From the NCBI RefSeq assembly GCF_034043515.1, contig NZ_CP138214.1, forward strand, positions 5,711,501 to 5,775,500: 64,000 nt of DNA, written 5' to 3'. The position numbers were made by a program, and so were the translations under genes. The notes under the pieces are model-generated. The model saw nothing but the letters and a program-made list of their open reading frames with translations, did no database searches and was not told the origin of the DNA. Below, in pieces: positions 20,600 to 32,219 of this stretch. This DNA comes from Pseudomonas sp. MUP55 (lineage in GTDB: Bacteria; Pseudomonadota; Gammaproteobacteria; Pseudomonadales; Pseudomonadaceae). Each line of letters begins with the position of its first letter. Within the stretch, counting starts at the first letter, position 1.

Positions 20600-20695
20600 A
20601 AATGTGGGAGGGGGCTTGCCCCCGATGGCGGTTGTCAGTCACAGGATGTGTTGACTGATACACCGCTATCGGGAGCGAGCCCCCTCCCACATTTT
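20600..20695. repeat. REP pair (REPIN)
   Basis: AAATGTGGGAGGGGGCTTGC at the left and GAGCCCCCTCCCACATTTT at the right are inverted copies. The right copy has GGGAGCGAG in place of GGGGGCAAG, so the pair is slightly diverged. It lies between the convergent MATE and GGDEF-EAL genes. Confidence 0.88.
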
Positions 20696-20721
20696 GGATT
20701 GGGTTTACAAGGCTGGCATGT

Positions 20722-22386
20722 TTAGCTCAACAACGCCTGCTGGCTCTGACCAAACGTCAGATACTCCACCAACTCGGCCAGTGGCAACGGTTTACTGATC
20801 AAGTAACCCTGGGCTTGATCGCAACCAAACAGTCTCAAAAGCTCAAGCTGCTCGGCGGTCTCCACGCCTTCGGCCACCACTTCCAGGTTGAGGTTGTGGG
20901 CCAGGTTGATCATGGCGTGCACCAGCTTGCGATTCTCTTCGCGCTCTTCCATGCCGCCAACGAAGCTCTTGTCGATCTTCAACAAGGCGATCGGCAGACT
21001 GTTGAGGTGCACGAACGATGAGAAACCGGTGCCGAAGTCATCCAGGGAAAAACGCACGCCGAGGCGGCCGAGGGCGTCCATGGTCTGTTTGACCAGGTCG
21101 CTGCGACGCATCACGGCGGTTTCGGTCAACTCGAACTCCAGCCATTGCGCTTCCACGCCGCGCTCGGCAATCAGCCGGCTGAGGGTCGAGAGCAATTGGC
21201 TGTCCTGAAACTGGCGAAACGACAGGTTGACCGCCATGTGCAAGGCCGGCAGGCCGCGTTCGCGCAGGTCTTGCATGTCGCGCAGGGCCCGGGAAATCAC
21301 CCAGTAGCCCAACGGCACGATCAGGCCGCTCTGCTCGGCCAAGGGTACGAATTCGCTCGGTGGCAGCAGGCCACGCTCGCCGTGACGCCAGCGCACCAGG
21401 GCTTCCAGGCCGACGATATGCCCGTCATCCAGGTCCAGGCGCGGCTGGTAATGCAGCTCCAGCTCATCGCGGCGCAGGGCACGGCGCAATTCGCTTTCCA
21501 GGTCGGCCAGGCTGCGCGCGTTGCGGTTGATGCGTTCGTTGAAGATATGAAAGGTACAGCCCTGGGTACTTTTGGCCTGCTGCATGGCGATATGAGCGTG
21601 CCACATCAACGGATCGGCCCCGGCCCGCGCGCGGGCATGCGCCACCCCCAGGCTGCAGCCGATCAGCAGGCTTTCGCCGTCCACCCAGTACGGCTCGGCC
21701 ATCACCTGGGTGATGCGCTCGGCCATCCACTCGGCGCGCTGGGGCGCACGGCGGGTGTCGATCAGCAGCGCGAACTCATCGCTGCCCAGCCGCGCCAGTT
21801 GATCACCGGCTTCCAGCTGGCTCTTGAGCCGTGATACCACCTGCAGGATCAAGCGGTCGCCGGCCTGGTGACCGAGGGCATCGTTGGCGTGACGGAAGTT
21901 GTCGAGGTCCAGATGCCCGAGGGCCAGGCCGCGGCCTTCGTTATCCGCCAGCCGCGCCGCCAGCAAGGTCTGGAAACCCTGGCGGTTGGCAATACCGGTG
22001 AGCGGATCCTGTTCGGCCAAGCGCTGCAACGTAGTCTCCAGCACGCCGCGCTCGCGCACGTGGCGCAGGCAACGGCGCAGGGTATCGGCATCCAGCGCGC
22101 AATGGATCAGCCAATCGCTGACACCCAGCGGTGCAACCAGCGGTTCCTGCTCCAGCAGCAATACACACGGCAAGCTGCAACGGCCGGGACCGGGTTGCAG
22201 ATTGGGCGTGGTCAACAGCACCGCACCGTGGTCGTCGTCGAACAGACGACTCACCGAGTCCCAATTGGGCGCACTGATCAGCACAGCCCCATCGCCCATC
22301 GGCGCCAGGCACTCGCGCAACAACGCTGCCCACTCAGGCTCATCGGCCAACAGCAGCAAACGCAAGGGTTCGACAGGCGTAGACAA
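20722..22386 (-). CDS. GGDEF-EAL protein, probable c-di-GMP phosphodiesterase (ProE-like)
   Basis: A 554-residue protein. Residues 1-110 look like a receiver-like domain without a clear phosphoacceptor aspartate. The GGDEF domain (about 115-285) has the altered signature LGSDEF (201-205) instead of GGDEF, so cyclase activity is doubtful. The EAL domain (about 300-545) keeps GLEALVRW (Glu328) plus ELTETAVM, LDDFGTGFSSF and VAEGVET, as expected of an active phosphodiesterase. Its place beside rep matches PA5295 (ProE) of P. aeruginosa from memory. It hydrolyses c-di-GMP, affecting biofilm and motility. Confidence 0.9.
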   Translation of the reverse strand: MSTPVEPLRLLLLADEPEWAALLRECLAPMGDGAVLISAPNWDSVSRLFDDDHGAVLLTTPNLQPGPGRCSLPCVLLLEQEPLVAPLGVSDWLIHCALDADTLRRCLRHVRERGVLETTLQRLAEQDPLTGIANRQGFQTLLAARLADNEGRGLALGHLDLDNFRHANDALGHQAGDRLILQVVSRLKSQLEAGDQLARLGSDEFALLIDTRRAPQRAEWMAERITQVMAEPYWVDGESLLIGCSLGVAHARARAGADPLMWHAHIAMQQAKSTQGCTFHIFNERINRNARSLADLESELRRALRRDELELHYQPRLDLDDGHIVGLEALVRWRHGERGLLPPSEFVPLAEQSGLIVPLGYWVISRALRDMQDLRERGLPALHMAVNLSFRQFQDSQLLSTLSRLIAERGVEAQWLEFELTETAVMRRSDLVKQTMDALGRLGVRFSLDDFGTGFSSFVHLNSLPIALLKIDKSFVGGMEEREENRKLVHAMINLAHNLNLEVVAEGVETAEQLELLRLFGCDQAQGYLISKPLPLAELVEYLTFGQSQQALLS

Positions 22387-22652
22387 GCTAGCTCCCTAGA
22401 CTCTGCAAGAATTCGTTGGCGGCGGGCATTATGACGTGCGGCCTGACAATGACAAATGCATGACAAATGATAGGTGTTATCAAACACGCAAACTGTGAAA
22501 AATAGTCGCGATACCCCCCACATCCTGCGGCAAAGTAGCAAAACCGGCAAATTTAGATCGAGTGGTACGTCACACCGTCGTTCTAAGGCAGCAGAATCTT
22601 GCCAGCCTGTTAAAATGCCCGCCCTTTTGAACAACGACTCCCCGAACTCTGT

Positions 22653-25290
<2,638 letters not shown>

Positions 25291-25303
25291 ACCAACGCAG
25301 CTC

Positions 25304-25400
25304 AAAATGTGGGAGGGGGCTTGCCCCCGATTGCGGTGTATCAGTCACCAACTGGTTGGCTGACCCACAGCTATCGGGGGCAAGCCCCCTCCCACATTTT
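25304..25400. repeat. REP pair (REPIN)
   Basis: AAAATGTGGGAGGGGGCTTG (from 25304) and CAAGCCCCCTCCCACATTTT (to 25400) are perfect inverted copies around a spacer of about 50 bases. It separates the convergent xpt and CoA-transferase-like genes. Confidence 0.92.
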
Positions 25401-25415
25401 GTCTTATGTTGACTT

Positions 25416-27338
25416 TTAGTGTGCGGTGGCCTGTAGGCCGGCCAGTAACAGGCGCTGATACAGGTCATCCTTGAATCCCTGCGGCTTATCCAGCCCCATC
25501 CGCCTCAGATGCTCGGGAAACGCTTCCGGCTCCGGTGCATCCAGCGCCGCCTTGCCCAGCTCCAGCATCTCGGTCAGTTTGAATTTGCTTTTGAGCCAGT
25601 TCAGCGCGCGTAACAGATCCCGCTCCTGCTCCGTGAAATCACTGCCCAGCGGGTACTCCGGGAACAGGCGCCGATGCTTGGCTTGAATCGCCTGGAGCCG
25701 TTGCGGTGTATTGTCGGCAAAACGCGGCGCCAGCTTGAAATCCTTGGGTAACTTGCCAGCCTTTTGTGCCTGTTCGATCAAGTCATCCTGGAAACGGGAG
25801 TCGGTGATATTGAGCAACGCCTCGATCACCTTGGCATCGGTCTGACCGCGCAAATCGGCAATTCCGTACTCGGTGATGATGATATCCCGCAGGTGCCGGG
25901 GAATGGTGCAATGGCCATACTCCCAGACGATATTCGAACTGACCTCCCCCGCCGACTCGCGCCAGCTGCGCAGGATCAGGATCGAACGCGCGCCCTCCAG
26001 CGCATGGCCTTGGGCAACGAAGTTGTACTGCCCGCCCACGCCGCTGAGTACGCGGCCATCTTCCAACTGGTCGGCCACACCGGCACCGAGCAAGCTGACC
26101 ATGATCGCGCTGTTGATAAACCGCGCATCCTGGCGCTGCAAACGCTTGAGCTCTTCCTGGCCGTACAGCTCGTTGATATAGCTGATGCCGGTCATGTTGA
26201 ATTCCAGCCGCTTGGCGTGGCTCATCTCCTGCAGGCGCTGGTAGAAACTGCGCGGGCCGAGGAAGAATCCGCCATGGACCGAGATGCCATCGGGCTGCGC
26301 GGCATCGTCGAGCAGCCCGGCATTGGCCTGCTGCTGGGTCGCCACGTCCGGGTACACTTTGCGCCGGATGATCCCGGCATCGGCCAGTACCAGCAGGCCG
26401 TTGACGAACATTTCGCTGCAACCGTAAAGGCCACGGGCGAACGGCTCAACGCCGCCCTCACGGCTGATCAGGGGCGCCCACTGATACACATCCAGGTCGG
26501 TCAGCAGCAATCGATAGGCTTCGTTATCAGCCTGGCGCGCCAGCAACGCGGCAGTCAGCGCATCGCCCATGGAGCCGATGCCGATCTGCAAGGTGCCTCC
26601 GTCGCGCACAAGGGTGCTGGCATGCAGGCCGATAAAGTGGTCCTGGAACCCCACCGGCATGTTTGGCGTGGAGAACAACGTGGTGCTGTCTTTCTCATCG
26701 AGCAGGTAGTCGAAGGCGTCCATGCCCAACTCGGCATCGCCGGGCATGTAGGGCAAGTCGCTGTGGACCTGGCCGACGATCAGGATGGTCTCACCCGCCG
26801 CGCGCCGCTTGGCGATCATTGGCAGCAGGTCGAGGGTGATGTCCGGGTTGCAGCTCAGGCTCAGGCGGTCGGGATGCTCGGCGCTGCTGGCAACCAGTTG
26901 CGCTACCAGGTTCAGGCCGGCGGCGTTGATGTCCCGGGCGGCATGGCTGTAGTTACTGCTGACGTAATCCTGCTGGGCCGCGGCGCTGTGGAGCAGGCTG
27001 CCGGGCTGCATGAAGAACTGCTGCACGCGGATATTCTTCGGCAGGCTGTCCTTGTGCAGGTCGGCGAGAAAATCCAGCTCGGGGTAGTCGCCAAACACGC
27101 GCTCGATAAAGGGTTCGAGAAAGCGCTTCTGCAAACCGTCGCCCAGGGTGGGCCGGCCCAGACTCAGCGCGGTGTAGATCGTCAGCTCCCGCTCAGGCAA
27201 CTGGGCGATGCGCCGGTACAGCGCATTGACGAACAGGTTGGGCTTGCCCAGCCCCAGCGGCATGCCCATGTGGATATGCGCCGGCAAGCGGGCCAGTACG
27301 TCGTCAACTGCTTGCTCGATTGAACACAACTGCACCAT
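25416..27338 (-). CDS. Acetyl-CoA hydrolase/transferase family protein
   Basis: A 640-residue member of the acetyl-CoA hydrolase/CoA-transferase family. The N-terminal half includes HMGMPLGLGKPNLFVNALYR; the C-terminal half holds GGTLQIGIGSMGDALTAALL, GVGGQYNFVAQGHALEGARS and the tail VWEYGHCTIPRHLRDIIITE. Active members use a glutamate to carry CoA; the substrate here is unknown. It is about 100 residues or more longer than typical CoA transferases of this family. The ATG at 27338 is preferred over upstream ATGs because GGGAG lies seven bases before it. It lies downstream of cytochrome c5 but behind that gene's terminator. Confidence 0.85.
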   Translation of the reverse strand: MVQLCSIEQAVDDVLARLPAHIHMGMPLGLGKPNLFVNALYRRIAQLPERELTIYTALSLGRPTLGDGLQKRFLEPFIERVFGDYPELDFLADLHKDSLPKNIRVQQFFMQPGSLLHSAAAQQDYVSSNYSHAARDINAAGLNLVAQLVASSAEHPDRLSLSCNPDITLDLLPMIAKRRAAGETILIVGQVHSDLPYMPGDAELGMDAFDYLLDEKDSTTLFSTPNMPVGFQDHFIGLHASTLVRDGGTLQIGIGSMGDALTAALLARQADNEAYRLLLTDLDVYQWAPLISREGGVEPFARGLYGCSEMFVNGLLVLADAGIIRRKVYPDVATQQQANAGLLDDAAQPDGISVHGGFFLGPRSFYQRLQEMSHAKRLEFNMTGISYINELYGQEELKRLQRQDARFINSAIMVSLLGAGVADQLEDGRVLSGVGGQYNFVAQGHALEGARSILILRSWRESAGEVSSNIVWEYGHCTIPRHLRDIIITEYGIADLRGQTDAKVIEALLNITDSRFQDDLIEQAQKAGKLPKDFKLAPRFADNTPQRLQAIQAKHRRLFPEYPLGSDFTEQERDLLRALNWLKSKFKLTEMLELGKAALDAPEPEAFPEHLRRMGLDKPQGFKDDLYQRLLLAGLQATAH

Positions 27339-27431
27339 CCGACTGCTCCCGAACATTCCATGAATTGGGGTTGGACCGAGCTTGCCGGGTCTTTGCTGCA
27401 TTGACCAGTGTCGAAAGATAATCCCGGGCAC

Positions 27432-27459
27432 AAAAAAGCCGCTCGTAAGCGGCTTTTTT
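27432..27459 (-). terminator. Rho-independent terminator of the cytochrome c5 gene
   Basis: AAAAAAGCCGCT (27432-27443) and AGCGGCTTTTTT (27448-27459) form a perfect 12-base-pair stem with a four-base loop. It lies 17 bases past the stop codon on the minus strand and could also work in the plus direction. Confidence 0.92.
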
Positions 27460-27475
27460 GGCGAAGATCGGTGGG

Positions 27476-27898
27476 TTAAAGCCCTGACATTTTCTTGATA
27501 GCACCCTTCAGATCGTCATCCGAGCAATCCGCGCAGGTGCCCTTGGGCGGCATGGCGTTGATGCCGGTGATCGCCTTGGCCAGGATACCGTCAAGGCCAC
27601 CCTGATGATCGGCACGCTCTTTCCACGCGGCGGTATCGCCGATTTTCGGCGCACCCAGCAAGCCTGTGCCGTGGCAAGCATTACAGTGCTTGGTGATGAT
27701 TTCATCCGGGGTTCTGGCACCGCCGCCGCCCGCTGCGACAGCGACCTCCATGCCTTTGCATTCCTGGCCCTGGACGCAGACCTGGCCCACAGGCTCCAGG
27801 CGCTTGGCGATGTCATCATTGGTCGCAGCTTGAGCGCTGACAGCCCATAGGGCCAGTACGGTTGCTGGTGCAGCCAGCATTTTCATAATTAGGTTCAC
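27476..27898 (-). CDS. cycB: Cytochrome c5
   Basis: A 140-residue periplasmic c-type cytochrome. Residues 1-24 form a signal peptide ending AVSAQA. The single haem site is HCNACHGTGLLGAP, and a methionine in INAMPPKGTCADCSDDDLKG is the likely sixth ligand; two further cysteines (CADC) are typical of cytochrome c5 and form a disulphide. It carries electrons in the periplasm. The GTG start is supported by GAGGG about eight bases upstream. It sits next to pauR as in PAO1. Confidence 0.93.
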   Translation of the reverse strand: MNLIMKMLAAPATVLALWAVSAQAATNDDIAKRLEPVGQVCVQGQECKGMEVAVAAGGGGARTPDEIITKHCNACHGTGLLGAPKIGDTAAWKERADHQGGLDGILAKAITGINAMPPKGTCADCSDDDLKGAIKKMSGL

Positions 27899-28067
27899 GC
27901 GTTCACCCTCAATGGTGGCTATTCACGCCTGCGGCCACGGTTTCGCAGGCGGCGAAAGTATAGCGGTTAGCCCGACCGGCCGAAACAACCCTATTAAATA
28001 AAGGGAGATTCGACCTCACGGTGTACAGCTGCGCGAACCCCTGCAACGCTGGCAGGGCGCCTCTTTT

Positions 28068-28616
28068 CTAGAAGTTCGCGGGTGTGGCTGCGCTGATTAG
28101 TCGCGCCGGCACGTCGAACGGATTGCGAAAACGATGGGGCTTACTACTTTCAAAGTAGTAGCTATCGCCAGCCTCAAGCACAAAAGTTTCAAGACCGACC
28201 ACCAGTTCCAGGCGCCCTTCCACCAGAATCCCGGTTTCTTCGCCTTCATGGGTCAGCATTTCTTCGCCCGTGTCGGCGCCTGGCGGGTAGATTTCGTTGA
28301 GAAACGCGATGGCCCGGCTGGGGTGCGCTCGGCCAACCAGCTTCATGGTGACGGCACCGTCGGAAATGTCGATCAGCTCATTGGCTTTATAGACGATCTG
28401 CGTCGGTATTTCCTGGAGGATCTCTTCGGAAAAGAACTCGACCATGGACATGGGAATGCCACCCAGCACCTTGCGCAGGGAACTGATCGAGGGGCTGACG
28501 CTGTTTTTCTCGATCATCGAAATGGTGCTGTTGGTGACGCCCGCGCGCTTGGCAAGCTCGCGCTGGGAAAGGCCTTTGAGTTTACGGATGGATTGCAGTC
28601 GTTCGCCGACGTCCAA
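28068..28616 (-). CDS. pauR: XRE-cupin regulator PauR (PuuR-like)
   Basis: A 182-residue regulator with an N-terminal XRE helix-turn-helix (about 5-60, GLSQRELAKRAGVTNSTISM) and a C-terminal cupin (about 105-180) with LTHEGEETGILVEGRLELVV and YYFESSKPHRFRNP. This matches PauR, which represses polyamine-catabolism (gamma-glutamylation) genes in P. aeruginosa until putrescine or cadaverine binds. Its likely targets pauB and kauB are in this window at 32.7 and 38.8 kb. It lies between cytochrome c5 and dadX, about 115 bases downstream of the latter. Confidence 0.9.
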   Translation of the reverse strand: MDVGERLQSIRKLKGLSQRELAKRAGVTNSTISMIEKNSVSPSISSLRKVLGGIPMSMVEFFSEEILQEIPTQIVYKANELIDISDGAVTMKLVGRAHPSRAIAFLNEIYPPGADTGEEMLTHEGEETGILVEGRLELVVGLETFVLEAGDSYYFESSKPHRFRNPFDVPARLISAATPANF

Positions 28617-28732
28617 TGCAGGAGCCTCCTAGGATTCAGGCTTTGTTGTAATTGAGCGTTATCATGGCGACAGCGTTCAGTATTTACAACACTTGGGCCT
28701 AAATCCCGAGCGGCGGCATTCGTAGCGGGCGA

Positions 28733-29806
28733 TCAAGCCCCGCAATAGAGCCTTGGCACTCGGCGCAGGTTGCAGAAGATCTGGTAAGGGATGGTCTGCG
28801 CTGCGGTCGCGACGTCGCTGGCGAGGATATTCTTGCCCCACAACTCCACCGTGGAACCCAACCCCGCCTGGGGCACATCCGTCAGGTCGACACACAGCAT
28901 GTCCATGGACACCCGGCCCAGTAACTGGCTGCGCTGGCCGGCGACCAGCACCGGTGTGCCAGTGGGGGCGTGACGCGGGTAGCCATCGGCATACCCCATG
29001 GCCACCACGCCGATGCGCATCGGCTTGGGCGTGACGAACCTGGCACCGTAGCCTACTGGCTCACCCGCCGGCAGTTCGCGGACGCAGATGATCCTGGACT
29101 CCAGGGTCATCACCGGCTGCAAACGTGCAGCGATGGCCTGGTCTTCACCAAAGGGCGTAGCGCCGTAGAGCATGATGCCTGGGCGCACCCAGTCGCTGGT
29201 CACACTCGGCCAACCCAATACGGCCGGTGAATTGCGCAGGCTGACTTCCGCTGCCAAGCCCTGACGAGCCGCTTCGAACACTGCCACTTGTTCGGTGCTG
29301 CTCACGCAATCGAGCTCGTCGGCGCGGGCGAAATGGCTCATCAACACGATCTTCGCGACTTTGCCGCTGGCCAGCAGGCGCTTGTAAGCGTCCTGGTAAT
29401 CCTTGGGATGCAGGCCGACACGGTGCATGCCCGAGTCCAGCTTGAGCCAGATGGTCAACGGCTTGCTCAGCGCGGTCTGCTCGATAGCCTCCAGTTGCCA
29501 CAGCGAATGCACCACGCACCACAGATCCTGCTCGATGATCAGCGGCAGTTCGTCGGCTTCGAAAAAGCCTTCCAGCAGCAGCACCGGCGCACGTATCCCG
29601 GCGGCGCGCAGCTCCAGAGCCTCTTCGATGCACGCCACCGCGAACCCATCGGCCTGGGCTTCCAGCGCCTGGGCAACAGGTACCGCGCCATGGCCGTAGG
29701 CATCCGCCTTGATCACGGCCAAGGCTTTGGCCCCGGTGACTTCGCGGGCCAATTGGTAGTTGTGGCGCAGGGCTTGGAGGTCGATCAGGGCACGGGCAGG
29801 ACGCAT
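28733..29806 (-). CDS. dadX: Catabolic alanine racemase DadX
   Basis: This 357-residue PLP enzyme interconverts L- and D-alanine. The PLP lysine is Lys33 in [15 protein letters not shown]; the second catalytic base, a tyrosine, is in PVGYGARFV. It works with DadA: DadX makes D-alanine, which DadA oxidises to pyruvate. It is the last gene of the dadA-ridA-dadX cluster but lies behind a terminator-like hairpin at 29842-29870, which may lower its expression relative to dadA. Confidence 0.95.
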   Translation of the reverse strand: MRPARALIDLQALRHNYQLAREVTGAKALAVIKADAYGHGAVPVAQALEAQADGFAVACIEEALELRAAGIRAPVLLLEGFFEADELPLIIEQDLWCVVHSLWQLEAIEQTALSKPLTIWLKLDSGMHRVGLHPKDYQDAYKRLLASGKVAKIVLMSHFARADELDCVSSTEQVAVFEAARQGLAAEVSLRNSPAVLGWPSVTSDWVRPGIMLYGATPFGEDQAIAARLQPVMTLESRIICVRELPAGEPVGYGARFVTPKPMRIGVVAMGYADGYPRHAPTGTPVLVAGQRSQLLGRVSMDMLCVDLTDVPQAGLGSTVELWGKNILASDVATAAQTIPYQIFCNLRRVPRLYCGA

Positions 29807-29841
29807 GGCGGCAGGCTTCTAGGCGGCAGAGTGAAGAAAAA

Positions 29842-29870
29842 CCGGCGCCGACCAACAACATCGGCGCCGG
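29842..29870 (-). terminator. Terminator-like hairpin between ridA and dadX
   Basis: CCGGCGCCGA (29842-29851) and TCGGCGCCGG (29861-29870) form a perfect ten-base-pair GC-rich stem with a nine-base loop. On the minus strand it is followed by TTTTTC, so it fits an intrinsic terminator or attenuator inside the dad cluster. It lies about 15 bases after the restored ridA stop and about 35 bases before dadX. Confidence 0.72.
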
Positions 29871-29885
29871 GAGAGGGATGCTTAT

Positions 29886-30238
29886 TTAAGGCAGCGCGGC
29901 CACGACGGACAGCTCTACCAGGATTTGCGGTTCACACAGTTTGGCTTCAACCGTGGCGCGAGCCGGCGCGACGCCCTTGGCAGCCACGTATCCCACACCG
30001 CATTCATGCCGGCGAAGTCGGCATCGATGTCTTTCAAATAGATCGTCACCGACAGCAAACGGGTCTTGTCGGTGCCGGCCAGGTCCAGCAAACGCTCGAT
30101 GTTGACCAGGGTTTCGCGGGTCTGCTGCTCGATGCCGGCACTCATGTCGTCGCCGACCTGGCCTGCCAAATACACGGTACCGCTGTGAACAACGATCTGG
30201 CTCATGCGCTCATTGGTGAGCTGGCGCTGGATTGACAT
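29886..30238 (-). pseudogene. RidA-family gene of the dad operon, frameshifted
   Basis: The first 75 or so residues ([20 protein letters not shown] on) are a good RidA (YjgF/YER057c) sequence up to AVWDTWLP. The frame then continues as RASRRLAPRLKPNCVNRKSW and stops. Shifting by one base at about 29973-29983 (minus-strand CTGCCAAGGGC) restores the expected end, KGVAPARATVEAKLCEPQIL then VELSVVAALP, with a stop at 29886-29888. A single base is therefore missing, by mutation or sequencing error. RidA proteins hydrolyse reactive enamine/imine intermediates such as those from amino-acid oxidation. The 5' end overlaps the end of dadA. An intact RidA gene exists at 55.8 kb. Confidence 0.85.
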
Positions 30239-31511
30239 GTCGTGCGGACTCCTGGTGATTGCCATAACGGGAAATAGCGAGGCCTTCGGCGCTGATCTGC
30301 GGGGTTTTCTTCGCCATCAGGTCGGCCAGCAAGCGACCGGAGCCGCAGGCCATGGTCCAGCCGAGGGTGCCATGGCCGGTATTCAGGAACAGGTTCTTGA
30401 ATGGGGTGCCGCCGACAATCGGTGTGCCATCGGGTGTGGTCGGGCGCAGACCGGTCCAGAAACTGGCCTGGGCCAGATCGCCGCCTTGAGGATAAAGGTC
30501 GTTGACGATCATCTCCAGGGTTTCACGCCGCCGCGGGTTAAGCGACAGGTCAAAACCAGCGATCTCAGCCATGCCGCCGACGCGAATGCGGTTGTCGAAA
30601 CGGGTGATCGCCACTTTGTAGGTTTCGTCCAGGATGGTCGAGGTCGGCGCCATCGCCGGGTTGGTGATCGGCACGGTCAGCGAGTAGCCCTTGAGGGGGT
30701 ACACCGGCGCCTTGATCCCCAGCGGCTTGAGCAGCTTGGGCGAATAACTGCCGAGGGCCAGCACATAACGGTCGGCGGTTTCCAACTGGCCGTCGATCCA
30801 CACGCCGTTGATGCGGTCGCCTGCGTAATCGAGGCGCTGGATGTCCTGTTCGAAACGGAACTCCACGCCCAACTGCTTGCACATCTCCACCAGGCGGGTG
30901 GTGAACATTTGGCAGTCGCCGGTCTGGTCGTTGGGCAGGCGCAGGGCGCCGGCAAGAATATCGGTGACGCTGGCCAGGGCCGGTTCAACCCGGGCGATGC
31001 CGGCACGGTCCAGCAGTTCGAACGGCACGCCGGACTCCTGCAACACGGCAATGTCCTTGGCCGCGCCATCGAGCTGGGCCTGGGTGCGGAACAGTTGGGT
31101 GGTGCCCAGGCTGCGCCCTTCGTAGGCGATCCCGGTTTCAGCGCGCAGTTCGTCCAGGCAGTCACGGCTGTACTCGGACAGGCGGACCATGCGCTCCTTG
31201 TTCACCGCATACCGGCTCGCGGTGCAGTTGCGCAGCATCTGCGCCATCCACAGGTACTGGTCGATATCGGCGGTGGCTTTGATCGCCAGCGGCGCATGAC
31301 GTTGCAGCAGCCATTTGATCGCCTTGAGCGGCACGCCCGGCGCGGCCCATGGCGACGCGTAGCCTGGGGATACCTGGCCGGCGTTGGCGAAACTGGTCTC
31401 CATGGCGGCGGCCGGTTGCCGGTCGACCACCACGACGTCAAAGCCGGCCCGAGCCAAATAGTAGGCACTGGTCACGCCAATGACGCCGCTACCCAAGACC
31501 AGAACGCGCAT
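30210..31511 (-). CDS. dadA: D-amino acid dehydrogenase, small subunit
   Basis: A 433-residue membrane-associated flavoenzyme that oxidises D-alanine and other D-amino acids, passing electrons to the respiratory chain. The N-terminal FAD-binding fold is [20 protein letters not shown] (1-20), followed by [19 protein letters not shown]. The C-terminal [18 protein letters not shown] and [20 protein letters not shown] complete the DAO-type fold. The start at 31511 gives the standard DadA N-terminus. It leads the dad cluster, is divergent from dadR, and its end overlaps the ridA start by 29 bases. Confidence 0.96.
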   Translation of the reverse strand: MRVLVLGSGVIGVTSAYYLARAGFDVVVVDRQPAAAMETSFANAGQVSPGYASPWAAPGVPLKAIKWLLQRHAPLAIKATADIDQYLWMAQMLRNCTASRYAVNKERMVRLSEYSRDCLDELRAETGIAYEGRSLGTTQLFRTQAQLDGAAKDIAVLQESGVPFELLDRAGIARVEPALASVTDILAGALRLPNDQTGDCQMFTTRLVEMCKQLGVEFRFEQDIQRLDYAGDRINGVWIDGQLETADRYVLALGSYSPKLLKPLGIKAPVYPLKGYSLTVPITNPAMAPTSTILDETYKVAITRFDNRIRVGGMAEIAGFDLSLNPRRRETLEMIVNDLYPQGGDLAQASFWTGLRPTTPDGTPIVGGTPFKNLFLNTGHGTLGWTMACGSGRLLADLMAKKTPQISAEGLAISRYGNHQESARHVNPAPAHQ

Positions 31512-31584
31512 TTTTATATCCTCATCGCGGCCAAGCCGCTGACGTGTGTTATTCGAGCAATGATGAGCGCAGTGTAAAAAACAA

Positions 31585-31625
31585 TCGCCAGTGCATTTCA
31601 CTATATAAATGCCTATATTTGGCGA
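31585..31625. promoter_or_regulatory. Nested dyads in the dadA-dadR spacer, candidate DadR/Lrp operator
   Basis: The outer arms TCGCCA (31585-31590) and TGGCGA (31620-31625) enclose the inner arms GCATTT (31593-31598) and AAATGC (31607-31612). The AT-rich centre suits Lrp-type DNA wrapping. It lies between the divergent dadA and dadR starts, where DadR is known to act in P. aeruginosa. Confidence 0.5.
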
Positions 31626-31666
31626 CAATTCTCGGCACAAATGCTTTTTACAGAGGCGTATCCCCT

Positions 31667-32155
31667 ATGCGTACCAACACCCAGACCAAGCGGGAGCTGG
31701 ACAAGATCGACCGCAATATCCTGCGCATCCTGCAAACCGATGGGCGCATTTCGTTCACTGAGCTGGGAGAGAAGGTCGGGCTGTCGACGACGCCGTGTAC
31801 CGAGCGGGTGCGCCGCCTGGAGCGCGAAGGGATCATCATGGGCTACAACGCGCGGCTCAACCCCCAGCATTTGAAAGGAAGTTTGCTGGTATTTGTCGAG
31901 ATCAGCCTGGATTACAAGTCCGGCGACACGTTTGAAGAGTTCCGCCGCGCCGTGCTCAAACTGCCCCACGTGCTGGAATGTCACCTGGTGTCGGGGGACT
32001 TCGACTATCTGGTCAAAGCACGGATTTCCGAGATGGCCTCTTACCGAAAATTACTCGGCGACATCCTGCTCAAGTTGCCCCATGTGCGCGAATCCAAGAG
32101 CTATATCGTGATGGAAGAAGTGAAGGAAAGCCTGAACCTGCCAATCCCCGATTAA
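31667..32155 (+). CDS. dadR: Lrp/AsnC-family regulator DadR
   Basis: A 162-residue Lrp-type regulator. An N-terminal helix-turn-helix (about 12-60, ILRILQTDGRISFTELGEKV and TPCTERVRRLEREG) is followed by a RAM/ACT-like effector domain (about 75-150, HVLECHLVSGDFDYLVKARI). Its divergent position to dadA matches DadR, the alanine-responsive activator of the dad operon in P. aeruginosa (PA5308). The ATG at 31667 gives the normal length; upstream in-frame codons overlap the operator region. Confidence 0.92.
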   Translation: MRTNTQTKRELDKIDRNILRILQTDGRISFTELGEKVGLSTTPCTERVRRLEREGIIMGYNARLNPQHLKGSLLVFVEISLDYKSGDTFEEFRRAVLKLPHVLECHLVSGDFDYLVKARISEMASYRKLLGDILLKLPHVRESKSYIVMEEVKESLNLPIPD

Positions 32156-32172
32156 CCTGACACAACTCAATC

Positions 32173-32203
32173 AAATGTGGGGGGGGCAAGCCCGCTCCCA
32201 CAC
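32173..32203. repeat. Single, degenerate REP palindrome
   Basis: AAATGTGGGGGGGGCAAGCC followed by CGCTCCCACACTG is one worn REP palindrome without a partner. It lies between the convergent dadR and YkgJ-family genes. Confidence 0.7.
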
Positions 32204-32219
32204 TGACCCAGTACATCCG

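Noticed and set aside
22387..22652. Repeated TGACAAATG near 22455 in the GGDEF-EAL/rep spacer
   Set aside because: Only two short copies with no symmetry; not enough to call an operator.
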